Shown: positions 47,894-59,155 of the stretch, in pieces
How the letters are laid out: every line of letters begins with the position of its first letter
How positions within the stretch are numbered: position 1 is the first letter of the stretch
Assembly: GCF_022581195.2 (NCBI RefSeq)
Contig: NC_061482.1
Coordinates: 930,001-994,000 of the forward strand
Direction of reading: 5' to 3'
From: Helicoverpa zea
Lineage: Eukaryota > Arthropoda > Insecta > Lepidoptera > Noctuidae
DNA length: 64,000 bases
Position numbers and translations under genes: made by a program
Notes under the pieces: generated by a model
Databases searched by the model: none
Seen by the model: the letters and a program-made list of their open reading frames with translations, nothing else
Told to the model about the DNA's origin: nothing

Positions 47894-49037
47894 TCTCTCT
47901 CTAATATTGCAACTATTCATGCAACAAATATACTCCATAGTGTAGAGCCAAAATTTTCATTTAGGCTTTTCTCTTTGAACTGAGGATTATGATGAATGTC
48001 CATAATTGAAACGTGTGTTCAAACTACTGCTAGTGCTGTTTATTTCATGGTTGAATAGGTAGTATTTATGTTATTTAATGGGAGTGCACAGGTATACCTG
48101 TAATTATCTACCTTCTGTAATTTGCGAACACCGCAATCAAAGTTCTTTAATGAAGTGTGAATTTTCACATAAGTATAAACCAACTATGTATATACCTAAA
48201 TATATATACTTATTTACTGTATTACTTGGTTACTACGATAAAGGCGTGAAAAAGGGTTTTATAGAAGTTTGCACTAAACTGTTATGCAATATTTTGACAT
48301 AAAAATATTAACTTGATTACGCTAACAGCTAAATAAACTTAAATAAAAAATGTGTTGCATTTTAGTATCTCAAAAAAACCGATCACTTATGTCAAAGTTC
48401 AAAAGGTAAAATATATTTAAGTAAACTATATATTTTTTATTTTAATTTACAACTTTTATTTATAGAAGTTAATAAGTGTCGTCCAAATGAATTTGTGACC
48501 GCAAACATTGGTGACCATACACTTCTTGGAACTATCCCACCAAAACCTGTTATTTTTTACGTAAAGATGGACAAACAAACCGTCATACAAGTTTTTTTAC
48601 TCGAATCTCATCTCTCGAGGTTATATGTCAAACGTGATGTTTAGAAAAAACGCTTTTATTACTAGTTAACTCCTTCACACGTTTTGTATTAATTGATTTA
48701 TGTTAATGAGCTGAGTTTTGAAGTAAATAAATGGAGCAGCTTCTAGTATATTCTTTTTCCTATAATTATAGGTAAATCTCTGACATAATAAACCACATAT
48801 AGCTAATTAATATTCATGGTTTGATGGCCACCTGCACCTTAAATATATTCCCAGAAATGATTTCTGAGAAATGTTTCGTTGGATTTACCTACAACCGCAA
48901 AATGGCACTGAAGAATTATTCTTACCATGAGCTTCCTTCTCGCCACATTCAAACCTTTTACAATATGTCTTCAAACAAATATTTCAAAAATATGGAAAGT
49001 GTGTAAGTGGAATTGTAATCAACCTTTAAAGTACCTA

Positions 49038-49245
49038 CACACTGCAAACTCAACAGTCGGGCAACAGTTGACGCGATGGTTGGCAATTTTTTTTTACGAA
49101 ATTTGATTCTAAATTAAGTTTTCAGTCAGCCTGATACTGGCTAAGTAACTGATATTTGTAGGTAACGTGCTTACCGACATTCATCTTCAAACAGATTTAT
49201 AAGCCCCAAACAAACTATCGGCCGACTAAAAGTTTGTAGTGTGCT
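49038..49245. mobile_element. CGGCCGA-family MITE
   Basis: CACACTGCAAACTCAACAG at the left and CGGCCGACTAAAAGTTTGTA at the right. Opposite orientation to the copy at 47711. Among the most complete copies. Confidence 0.75.
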
Positions 49246-49940
49246 CTTAACAAAATGTTCTTGAGATAAAGTATGTTTTGCTAAGTGGGAGTGAAAAATG
49301 CAAGCTGCAGTTGTCATAAGTCTTATAATGTATTCTCGTGAAAACAGATAAATGTAAGATCTAATGCGACTACAGGTGGAAGATACAATACATTTTAAGT
49401 GTATTAAATAAAGTTTCCTTTGTACCTAATGTGATAACAATATTTCCTTCTTGTAAGCTGTAAAGTTCTCATAAAAAAAACATTTTTTAATCATAGATTT
49501 TTATTTAATTGAAATAATGTCATTTTTATGGTTAATATATACACGTATTATATCTTACCTATTTATAAATAAAAAATCATGCAATAAAAATTTCGTTTCG
49601 ACAGAGGAAATTGTATTAGACTGGGTTTCCTAATGACAACTTCCCTTTATAAAAACTAAACCGACCAATTTTGAAATAAAACCACATGGAAAGGACATAG
49701 GGGTGTTTTTATCGAAATTCAAGCTAAACTATTTCTCTCAGGACGCAACTGTTACCGCGGGAAACACTAGTGCAATGAAAGTGTGTCACCCCTCTCCCGC
49801 CTCTCGTGGTTACAGGTTACAGCAATTACGTGAACTCATTTTATTATCGGCCTTTTTGCATTCAGGGGGTTTTCAGCGCTCCAGATTCAGGCAGCTTCAA
49901 GAGCCCTTTAGTGAGAGTCCTTTGCACTATTTAACTATAA

Positions 49941-50123
49941 GGGTCAATTCCCACTGAAAGAGCAGCGGTCGGCAGCGGCCGTAAGAGCACGGACAATGTA
50001 AGAGCGCGGCGCGGCGCGGCCCAGCGCGGCGCCGCGCGGCCCGCCGCGCTCGCGCTCAATCACTTGCACTTACGGTCGCTGCCGGCCGCTGCCGGCCGCT
50101 GCTCTTTCAGTGGGGATTGACCC
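49941..50123. mobile_element. GC-rich Harbinger-like MITE, TAA duplication
   Basis: Ends GGGTCAATTCCCACTGAAAG and CTTTCAGTGGGGATTGACCC form the terminal repeats, extending into AGCAGCGGYCGGCAGCG. TAA flanks both sides (49938-49940, 50124-50126). The centre is a run of GCGGCGCGGC-type sequence. Confidence 0.8.
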
Positions 50124-52778
50124 TAATGATAACCAAACTATGACCAACCGTATATTTGCCGGCCATTGGTCAAATCGCAAACTTGACAATTGGAAATGGT
50201 GTTACCGTGAAAGTGGTGCTAGTTAACGTGAAATCAAGCGATTAACTTCTTATTTTATTTAGGACCGCGTTTTTAATTATCATAATTCTATCTGAGGAAT
50301 AAATATGACGGTTTGACACATTTTCTACACAAAAGCAGTCAAAACGTCATTCTTCAGCTATAAGTTTTTGGCCATTGAAAATCAGCCCTTAGACATGCGT
50401 GGTATTAATCAATATTACCAAACGTGACATTCTTAAATACCTGCTGACCATTTCATTTAATAAAAAACCTTCCAACTTTGACATTTTATTGAAATCTCAA
50501 TGAAGATACCAACACCTAGGTAGATCACAAATCAGGTCAGCCACAAAGCTAGACTTAATATAGGCAAACTAAGTAAAATGTATGTCACGAATCGAGTTCA
50601 ATCTGGTCGGAAGTTTCAGTAATATCGGTGTGCAAACAAAACTGAATCAAATCCGTCCCGAGTAGCAGCACAAACAAATTGATTCCGAATCGCAAATTAC
50701 TTCAACTCGACTGTTTATGTAATACTGATAAACATCCGTTAATCGATGTCCCTTGATTTGGAATCAAAACCCAACCAGGTTTTAGGAAGTCGAATCTATC
50801 AGGTATCTTCATCTACTTATACATTATTTCAAAGTAACATAATCTGTTGTGTCTTACACACCTCGCCAATGAAAAATTTTGAGAACCTCTACAAGTTCCC
50901 ATATTATACGAAACTGCTATGGCATGTTATGGGGTGCCGACATTCGAATTCGGCTTTCCAGAACGGGGGGCCAGATGACTTTGACATTTGTTGCCTCTAG
51001 TTTTGAGATTGTCATGTTTGACTCTAAATTACTACATTCTTACCTGCGTTTTATCGTTATGTTGCTGAAACTACAAAACAAACAATGTATATTATTTAAA
51101 ATTAAGAGAGGTGATAAAGTATGGAGATTAATGTATTTCCAGAAGCTGGCTTACTAATCAAAGACTTTATGTAAAACTTAAATACACATTAAGGTCCACA
51201 AATAAGAGTGTTCGTCATACCTCCTGTAGGTCAATAACTGTCTCCATATTATAAAAAAAACTTAACAATGAACTTGGACAAATATAAGTACCTACAAGAA
51301 GAAATAAGCGCAGAGATTGCATCGACACATTCAGGCATTGTACTCCCACGTAATGCGCTACTTACCTTTTGTGAGTGGCCATTCACCCTTGCTGATCCTT
51401 TGAACAGATCAATGTGTTGGTCTCCTCGCAGACGACCAACTGTGTACAACCATCATGTAAGCAGTTATGATATAAAACACTCTTTGTCGCTGCTGTAGAT
51501 ATAATTTGTAGGCCGTTAGTACTGATGCTGAAGATTGATAAGTAGTTCACCGGCAAGGTAGGTGGTGAAGCTGATTTCAGCTTTAATCTATGATTTTCAT
51601 TCAAATCTTTCATTCGGCGGTGCCGAATGTCCTACTTTTTATAAACAACATTAAGAACAGAAATACTTATACTCAAATTGAAGGAGAAATAATTCTACAT
51701 GTTGAAAATTCTGTCTAAAACTTAAGCCGACAAATGTTACTTCCCTAGGTACTCACACTTTCCTTCTTCAGTGACAGTATATTGAAGAAATACTTATAAA
51801 ATATAAACTTTTGAGCACCTACAAGGAGCTTTTGTCAAAACATTTTCTATCGTAGGTACACTAAATAAAATTTAATATTTTGAGAAACAACTAATAGGAT
51901 ATAATATGTACTTAAGTTAAGAGCACTTTCAAAGGATTATTTCGTTTTGTAAATGTTTTCAAGAAAATATTTTCCGAGTTGCTCTAAGAAAACTGGTTTT
52001 GTCCGGAATAGTTAAGAATAAGGTCTTATTTAACGTCGTTTGTTTAACTATATTTTTGTAAAGCTTACCTACAAAAAATGTATTAAATTGGGAACTGGGT
52101 TGATACGCGAGAAACACATAGGTTTTTGTTATGCACGGGCGTTAGAGTGGCTAATTCGATAACCAGCACTGTCACGTTGGTCTGTCTGACTGCAGGGCTC
52201 TTAGCTGTTCCTACGATTACGGGATGGGATTCCAGTTATCAACTGAGGCTGATCTTATTAGGCAGGTCCCTGTATGTTCTGTGTAGGAACTTGTGTATAT
52301 GTATGCTTGTGTGTGTTGTATGAATGCTTCCAATATGTGTGTTAATATTTTACTAACTATTGCTAATGTGTGAGTTTTTTTGTTTTATCTAATAGTTATG
52401 CGAAGCCGGTTTTTAACCTCTTTTAGTTTCTTTTGTCCGAGAGCTATGGCTGGGTATTTATTGTTATAAAATAAATATTGTTTCCTTTCCACTTTCACAA
52501 AGTAATACTTATTAACATTTCTTGTTAAACCATTTCAACGAAAGATTACCGCACATATTAATATTATTTTCCACTAAAACCTTGCATTTCCTATAAAAAG
52601 TAAAAAGAACGGTTTAATGAAAATATAATTAAATAAGTCGAAAAGCCGCATTCGCAGAGGAAGATAATTAGTATTACTTGGATCCGATTTATATTTATAT
52701 TGTGGTCCACATTTAGTTTCATGGAAAATATAGCTATATAATAATTCTCTAGCAAAAAGAGATTTCCAGTACCTAAGA

Positions 52779-52950
52779 GACTACAAACTTTTAGTCGGCC
52801 CATAGATTTGGGTTCATAAATCAGTATGAAGATGAATGTAAGTACACACTTAAAAAAAAAACGATGATGATGATGATGAGGGACTAAAACTTTGATTGAA
52901 TTCACGATTTTCTAAAACAAAAAAAAATACATCCGGCCAACAGTCGGCTT
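52779..52950. mobile_element. CGGCCGA-family MITE with GAT insertion
   Basis: GACTACAAACTTTTAGTCGG at the left, AAATCAGTATGAAGATGAAT core, CGGCCAACAGTCGG at the right. A (GATGAT)n stretch at 52863-52879 sits where other copies have unique sequence. Confidence 0.65.
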
Positions 52951-53289
52951 TCGTTTTAGTTTTTCCGTTTAGGTACATAACATACTTTTTTCCCATAATC
53001 TCATTCCTATTACTGAAAGTACTGCAGCTATATTCGACTATCACATAAGTACAAACACATGTTTACCTAACCTGAATTGAATAAATATTTGACTGCACTC
53101 TAAAATGTTTTCGATCAATTAAGCTAACAGACTGACAGACGAAATCAGCTAAAGAGCCCTTGATAACACGAGTGGGCTACCCCTGCAATTTGATGCAACT
53201 ATTCGCAATAAACGATATATTTTTAACTAAGTATTTATCACAAGTGCTCTTAATTAGCAGAGATTTAATCGGTACGTATCGTTACGGGT

Positions 53290-53440
53290 AATCAGTAAGA
53301 AGGTATTAACTACGAGTATCGGGTTGCCCAGTTAACGGTGTTATGGAGGTCAGATAGGCAGTCGCTTCATGTAAAGACTGGTACTGAGCTGCATCTTATA
53401 AGAGTGAAAGCCGACCCCAACATTGTCAGAAAAAGGCTAC
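53290..53440 (+). repeat. SINE-like repeat (GGCAGTCGTTAC family), 3' part
   Basis: GGGTTGCCCAGTTAACGG, GAGGTCAGATAGGCAGTCGC and AAAGCCGACCCCAACATTG follow the order of the 45250 copy. Confidence 0.6.
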
Positions 53441-53769
53441 TCATATGATTTTGTGATATATGTGTGAATATTTTGTAGTTTGGCAATGACGATTAAATAT
53501 TTATTACTATTTTCATTAGACCACATTTGTTCATGCTTTTAGCATAAGGAACTAATAGAAAAGGTGTTTATAACTTTGTCAATCACAATTAATGTAAGAA
53601 CAAAATCAAGACAGGTAAGTAAATAACGTGTCTCCCTGCCCCATACTAAATTATATTCACTACCTTTTCACAATATAACAAGCCAGGCTGCAGAATTCTA
53701 CGAATATCTATTACTATAATAATGTTGAAGGAACTTTAAACAAGCATAGGTACTCCTATGATCTGAAAC

Positions 53770-54062
53770 ATTGCGAACAAAATGACAAGCGGAGTTGTCA
53801 TATCGCAAAATCTCTAAAAAACCATGCACCGCGCTAAAATGCAGGTGTTCGAGCGACGGAGAACATTATTAACTCTGCCTTCATACTCCTTTTTTGGAAC
53901 TCGCCCATTTTTTTATATTCAATCAAGACCAATCTTTGACAGATTACTTTTGATTTGACAACGAACCCGAACGCATCGTTCATTCTAGAAACTGATCACG
54001 CCTACCGCGCGTCGCTTGACGTAAAAGAAGGCGCCTGACCTTGGCGTCTCCGCTCATCTTTT
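53770..54062. mobile_element. MITE-like relative of 1505-2045
   Basis: The left end AAATGACAAGCGGAGTTGTC and right end GGCGTCTCCGCTCATCTTTT mirror each other. Internal GGAACTCGCCCATTT corresponds to GGAACCAGCCCATTT in the longer copy. Confidence 0.55.
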
Positions 54063-54879
54063 CTTCCTCCGAGATCTGAACTCATTTCATCACCAAACTA
54101 TAACGAGCTCACCTACTGCTGAAAGTTTGTTCATAACTGAATGGAGTTCATTAAAGTCTACATGATATACTATACCTAGTGCTTCAAACAATTGCACCTT
54201 TGCGGATCAATCAAACTTTATTCAAAAATTCTGTCTAATAACAAATTAAGTACCTATTACTTCACTTGATAGGACTTTTTATACATGTATCAATAAACTA
54301 AAGCTTAAAATAATGACTCAATTGATTAAGTAATTGTTATTGAGCCGCATTTTATTCTCATCTGAGTTTCTACATGATAATAAGTAATATCAAGATCCTT
54401 TAAAAGGTAGACTGGGAGAAAACGACTGGGAAAAACCTAAGGCGTTAAGTACGCCATTGTGCAGAATTGTGCAAAAAGTATTTAATAAATAAAACCCTAA
54501 TGTTTAGTTACATAAAGAACCTTACTACACTATTCAAAGTATCATACCACGTCGCCGTATGAATACAGCCTTACATTGACCAGCCCTGAGTAAACACGTA
54601 TGAAATTATCATATTATAGGAATTAATATCATAATTTGTGATCATGTCACAGTGGTTGATAGGAAGTGCTATATGATAGGGCAGGTTAATGATGGTTGCT
54701 AATTAACTTATTAAGCATATGATGTGTCGACCAGTCAGCCTCGCGGTGCCTGCTTGTCTGTATGTCACTGTATTTTATGGAGACATTCAGTAATGCTTAG
54801 GTACTTGATATCATGAAACTAACTTTTCTCATGTTCGTCCCTGTCTTAAGAATATCATCATAGAACACAATTATTGATC

Positions 54880-55085
54880 ATTTGAACATGTTTGGCAGTC
54901 GTTACGATTAGTCCGAAGCCAGAAATTCTGACAACCATTCTTACAAACGGCTATCGAGTTGCTAAGGTAATTTGGTTGAGGATGTCAGATAGGCAGTCGT
55001 TACATGTAAACACTAGTAGGTACTCAGCTGCGTCCGGTTTGACTGGAAGCCGACACCAACATAGTTGGAAAAGGCTAATTAGGCT
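54880..55085 (+). repeat. SINE-like repeat (GGCAGTCGTTAC family)
   Basis: TTTGAACATGTTTGGCAGTC to GACTGGAAGCCGACACCAAC and AGTTGGAAAAGGCT, in the order of the 45250 copy. The 101-residue open frame over it is incidental. Confidence 0.65.
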
Positions 55086-55680
55086 ACATTTTCGTTTACT
55101 TACAGATTCAATATTTACATGTGAATACTACATTTACTCTATAGTAAAGGTACAGCATTCAAAAGTTTTGAACAAACCGTTTCGACACCGCCTATAAACC
55201 CTAACAAACTAATTAGCCAGCCGTCAATTACTTTGGAGTCATATTAAAATTGGTCGAACGGTTTTCAGTGCATCCGACCCGTATTGTTTCACTGGGTACT
55301 TACAGGAGTTAATTATTTTAATTACGAAACTTTTATACGTGGCCAATATCGATAGCTTTTATTGAAATCGATACACGTGTTTTTGCAATTTATAATAGTA
55401 ATACACTCTTTGAACTTCATCCGAACGAATGATTTTTAATTACATTTGGAAATAACACAAATATAGTAATACGGTTATTGAAAAATAACGGGTGTTTGTA
55501 TCGAAGTATTAGTGATATTTCTATGTGTGTGTGTGAGGGGGAAAGGGTGGGTGTTTTGGTAACGCCCCCTATAACAGTATCAATTTATTTGTTCAAATAT
55601 CGTTTTGTGGCAATTTATTGTGGTTTTCATAATACATACGTCCATCACGTCCATCGAAACCATTAGGAAGCAAAAATTCT

Positions 55681-55830
55681 AATGGCCAGTTTCACAGGTT
55701 ACTGATAAAGTCACTGATACCCGATCAGGAACTTATCAGACAGAAATTATAAGCAGACTTTATCTGGCAGATAGCATTAACTATCTGATAACTAAATGAC
55801 ACTTTATTCATGTGTTTTAAAACGAAGGAT
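55681..55830. mobile_element. MITE-like repeat (GGCCAGTTTCAC)
   Basis: AATGGCCAGTTTCACAGG followed by AGATAAC/TATCTG-type self-complementary stretches (GGCAGATAGCATTAACTATC). Similar sequences are familiar from moth genomes. The far end was not defined. Confidence 0.4.
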
Positions 55831-56013
55831 GTGACAGACTTTTATTACTAATTTTTTTTAAATAATATTTTTTTGACATGCTTTTATTAGCTTCACTTGT
55901 AACTATGTATGTTTGTAAGAAAATCTAGGAACATTAATCTGACCTACTTCCCGGTCTTCGATTTAGTTTTTTTTATTTTTATTTAATTGTTTTTTATTTT
56001 TGTTTTTACGCAG

Positions 56014-56132
56014 GTGCCTTTCTCATAATGTCGTACCCACACTTCCTGTTCGCGGACGTCAGGTATCGAGATAGCGTGCTTGGGATGCACCCGAACGAGG
56101 AAAACCATAAGATTTTCATTGAATTAGAACCG
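56014..56132 (+). CDS. CD36-family receptor, visible exon 5 of 6
   Basis: 119 bases, completing a split glycine and ending at a codon boundary. Acceptor TTTTTACGCAG, donor GTACGT. Encodes AFLIMSYPHFLFADVRYR then MHPNEENHKIFIELEP. The PHFL and NPNEExHxxxxxxEP blocks are strongly conserved in CD36-family proteins. Confidence 0.9.
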
Positions 56133-56287
56133 GTACGTAAAATATTTATATTATTTCTTTGCCTTTTACCCATGTGTTGGTGATGCGAGGTCAATGTGGA
56201 GGTCGTATTACAATGAGGTTGGATATAATTTATAGGTAAGTACTTAGTGATAGATTTTGTATCATTTAAGTTCACAAGTATATAAAT

Positions 56288-56345
56288 CAGTGGTTCTTAA
56301 CCGGTGGTCCGCGGACCACTGGTGGTCCCTGGACGTATTCCAAGT
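56288..56345. mobile_element. solitary hAT-like end
   Basis: CAGTGGTTCTTAACCGGTGG followed by GTCCGCGGACCAC resembles the CAGNGGTTCTNAACC ends of hAT elements with a subterminal palindrome. The matching opposite end was not seen nearby. Confidence 0.4.
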
Positions 56346-57488
56346 GGTCCGCGAAGGTTTGCTTCGCGACGTTGCTATCCATCTTACGTAATATCCATCT
56401 TACTTGTCCAGCAGAAAAAAAATGTGTGTTTGGGCTACATTTTACATAATTTTGGTTTTGAGTCTTAAAAAATAATTAAAATTTCGCGCTCGCAAACGGC
56501 TCAAAAATATAATTGCCGATAATAAGCTTTATGCTTAAATAAATAAACTAGGTAAACTGGTCAATAATTGCTGCTCAAATTCTATTTGATTAGTATCTAC
56601 TTGACAACCTACCTACCAACAGTCTCAAGGTTCGCCAAAACATTGTCTGGGACAACGTGAAGCCAGTTAGGGAGTCATTCAATCGTTTAGGGGGTGATTA
56701 GGGGATTAGGGGGTGGGCCTCCACGACCCCGGCGTCTGACAACTTACTCCGAGACGAGCCCCTTTCACCCTACAGTAGGTTTTCAGGGCCAAGGTCGTCG
56801 GTGTTTTGAAATCATTATATAGGCATGTAGGGAGATTAGGCGTCAAAATACACGTGGTGGGGTGGTTTTGACTTTGATAAAGCATGATGACGTTACTTGC
56901 AAGTATGTTTTATGTTGCAACTGACATTTCACCTAATTTTAGAATAGTTTACACAATTTATCAGAAAAAGAACTTAAACAGACATTTATTCGTTTAGAAG
57001 CCGCATTCGTATCTGTAGACAATAAACCCTTTCTAAATCTGTTACCAGACGTGTGCTTGGAACGCTTTTCAAAGTGTAACAAATGCCAGTTGCAACACTC
57101 GCTCGCTACCAACAATGCAGGCCGCTCTCCGCGGCGCAGCGCCGAGCAAAAAATATGCAAATCCATAAAATTGTGAACAAAATCCGATTGAATCGTCGGT
57201 TTCATTCGCACGTGTTTGTGCGGGAGCACGTGCCCATTTACTTGTACCCTGCACACTGAAGTGGATTCGTGTATTGTCTGATAGCTACTTGCATTGAAAA
57301 TACCTTAGGTACGCCTGAAATTTATCGGGCTTGCGATGTACGATAATATTATTATTGTTCCCCATTTGTTACTTACTAAATATTAAATGTGAGGAAGTAA
57401 AGTATAGAGTCAATCCCATCCGCTCCTCTTGGGATGTGCTTTTAGCACCATAGATAAATAACTTTTATAAGACATTATTACAACTATA

Positions 57489-58452
57489 GTTCGGCCATTC
57501 AGAGAATGCGTTCCTGACACGTCGCGATTGAACTGACGACGTAACTTTGCAATGGCGTTGCAGTTACGATAAAAATATTTTTGCTGGTTGTTTACCGTTT
57601 TAACAATTGAGGAGCATTAAAACAACATTATTATATCAATAATCAATGAATGTTATAATTTTGTGCCAAACTGAGTGTCAAATAACTTGGTAAACAATAT
57701 TTTTCTAAATCTATACTGCGCTATTACAAGGTTATGTCAGCGGTTTATATTTTGTAGTGCTGTGCTAAAAATAACAGGCAAGTATCGTAATCTGTTCTTA
57801 TACAGTTATAATATAAAATAATACGTTTTGATTTTCTTTTTAAGAATTGGAAAATAATGGACTATAAGACTTAATTATAACTTTTATGAAATATAAAAAT
57901 AAAACTATGACCAAACCGCATTTTTATACTTAGATTAAAAATGGTAACCCCAAATGGCGTTATGGGCCGCCATTTTGTGACGCTAAAACAGTCGTCCGTT
58001 GTCGTTTCGTGCGCATAGACCACGTTTTTCAAGTGTTTTCGATCTGTTTTTATTTGATTACCCGGCTTTTGTTAGACCGAGATATCAGGATTGATTCTGT
58101 TATTGATAATAATATAATTATACATGTAGGCGAAGATGATGATGAAGACACCACCTCCTCAAGCAAATCGGAGTCTGATTAATATTCTGTTCGCACATTC
58201 AATTCAATGTACTTGTAACAAAGAATAAATAAAACAATTTTATTATATGAATATTACCTTTTTTTGGTTTCCACTTAAATAACTAAAATATTTAATAAAA
58301 CAAATGATTCCGCCAATTTAAAACGAAAATAATCTTAAAATAATGCGGCGGTTCATTTTGAAGGAACGGTAACGAACTCAGTGTTATGTTGTGCCCATCA
58401 CTAGTCGTGACTAACTGATAGGTGTCAGGAACGCATTCTCTGAACGGCCGAA
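57489..58452 (+). mobile_element. parent-type element of the 31907 MITE
   Basis: The left end equals 31907-32074. The right end is GTCAGGAACGCATTCTCTGA then ACGGCCGAA. About 960 bases. TATA lies beside each end (57485-57488, 58454-58457), which may be a target duplication. The interior carries an 82-codon open frame and a poly(A) signal, so it may be a partly deleted autonomous element. Superfamily unknown. Confidence 0.7.
57934..58182 (+). pseudogene. 82-codon frame inside the element, acidic C-terminus
   Basis: Open from the TAG at 57931 to a TAA at 58180-58182, with no ATG start in frame. It reads YLITRLLLDRDIRIDSVIDN and ends EDDDEDTTSSSKSESD. An acidic, Ser-rich end followed within 45 bases by AATAAA (58224-58229) looks like the last exon of a transposase or accessory gene whose rest has been lost. 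I do not recognise the family. Confidence 0.45.
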
Positions 58453-58984
58453 GTATATAAGCTGTTTGTCATGTCACTTAGGTGGATACAATATTAATTC
58501 TCCCATCAATATGGCTGTCGGACTGACGCCATCGGCACCTACATAGGGATGTAATGAGTCCGACACCCCGCACAAAATATCGATGTCGAATCATGTTTTA
58601 CTCAATGTTTTTACGAGCCTGAGGGCCTTGGGCGATGGTCGCCGAATATGCAATAATATACACCCTTTACGAACCCCTCAACTGATAGCTATCCGCAGGA
58701 CTACGTACAGGATTAATTAAGTTTTCAATAATGTCTGCCGCGCATTCCTGTGACTGATGTTTTGGGTTTTAATTAGTGAGGCAAGTATAAAGATAGACGG
58801 CCATTATGTTTTTGTAAAGCGGGTCGCTGCTGGCTAGTTTGTTTTGTGACCAAAGCCCTATAGGAAATGGAATGAAATGTTTTATTAGTCCAGCTTACAT
58901 TTTTACTTGCTAGTTGCAACCGCTTTTTATCAGCTTTTGGAACTTTATTACTTCACTTAGACATACACATGATGTACGTAGTAA

Positions 58985-59155
58985 GTCAGTAATGCTGACA
59001 CCAGTCTAACCAGGGGGTATTGTGTTGCCCGGGTAACTGGGTTGAGGAGGTCAGATAGGGCAGTCGCTCCTTGTAAAACATTGGTACTCAGCTACACCCG
59101 GTGAAACTGGAAGCCGACCCCAACATAGTTGGGAAAAAGGCTCGGAGGATGATGA
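58985..59155 (+). repeat. SINE-like repeat (GGCAGTCGTTAC family)
   Basis: GGGTATTGTGTTGCCCGGG, GAGGAGGTCAGATAGGGCAG, GGAAGCCGACCCCAACATAG and a GGAGGATGATGAGG tail. Well preserved apart from a missing head. Confidence 0.7.

Larger units (their letters stand above)
43904..56013 (+). other. receptor intron, part after the nested gene
   Basis: The first ~250 bases are the lysozyme 3' UTR. Then come SINE-like copies (45250, 53290, 54880), CGGCCGA MITEs (47711, 49038, 52779), a GC-rich MITE (49941-50123), a TIR relative of 1505-2045 (53770-54062) and a MITE near 55681. TA-rich simple sequence lies at 46310-46385. 44200-45200, 45900-47690, 47900-49030 and 50150-52750 show no gene; their short open frames have no recognisable domain. 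Confidence 0.65.
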
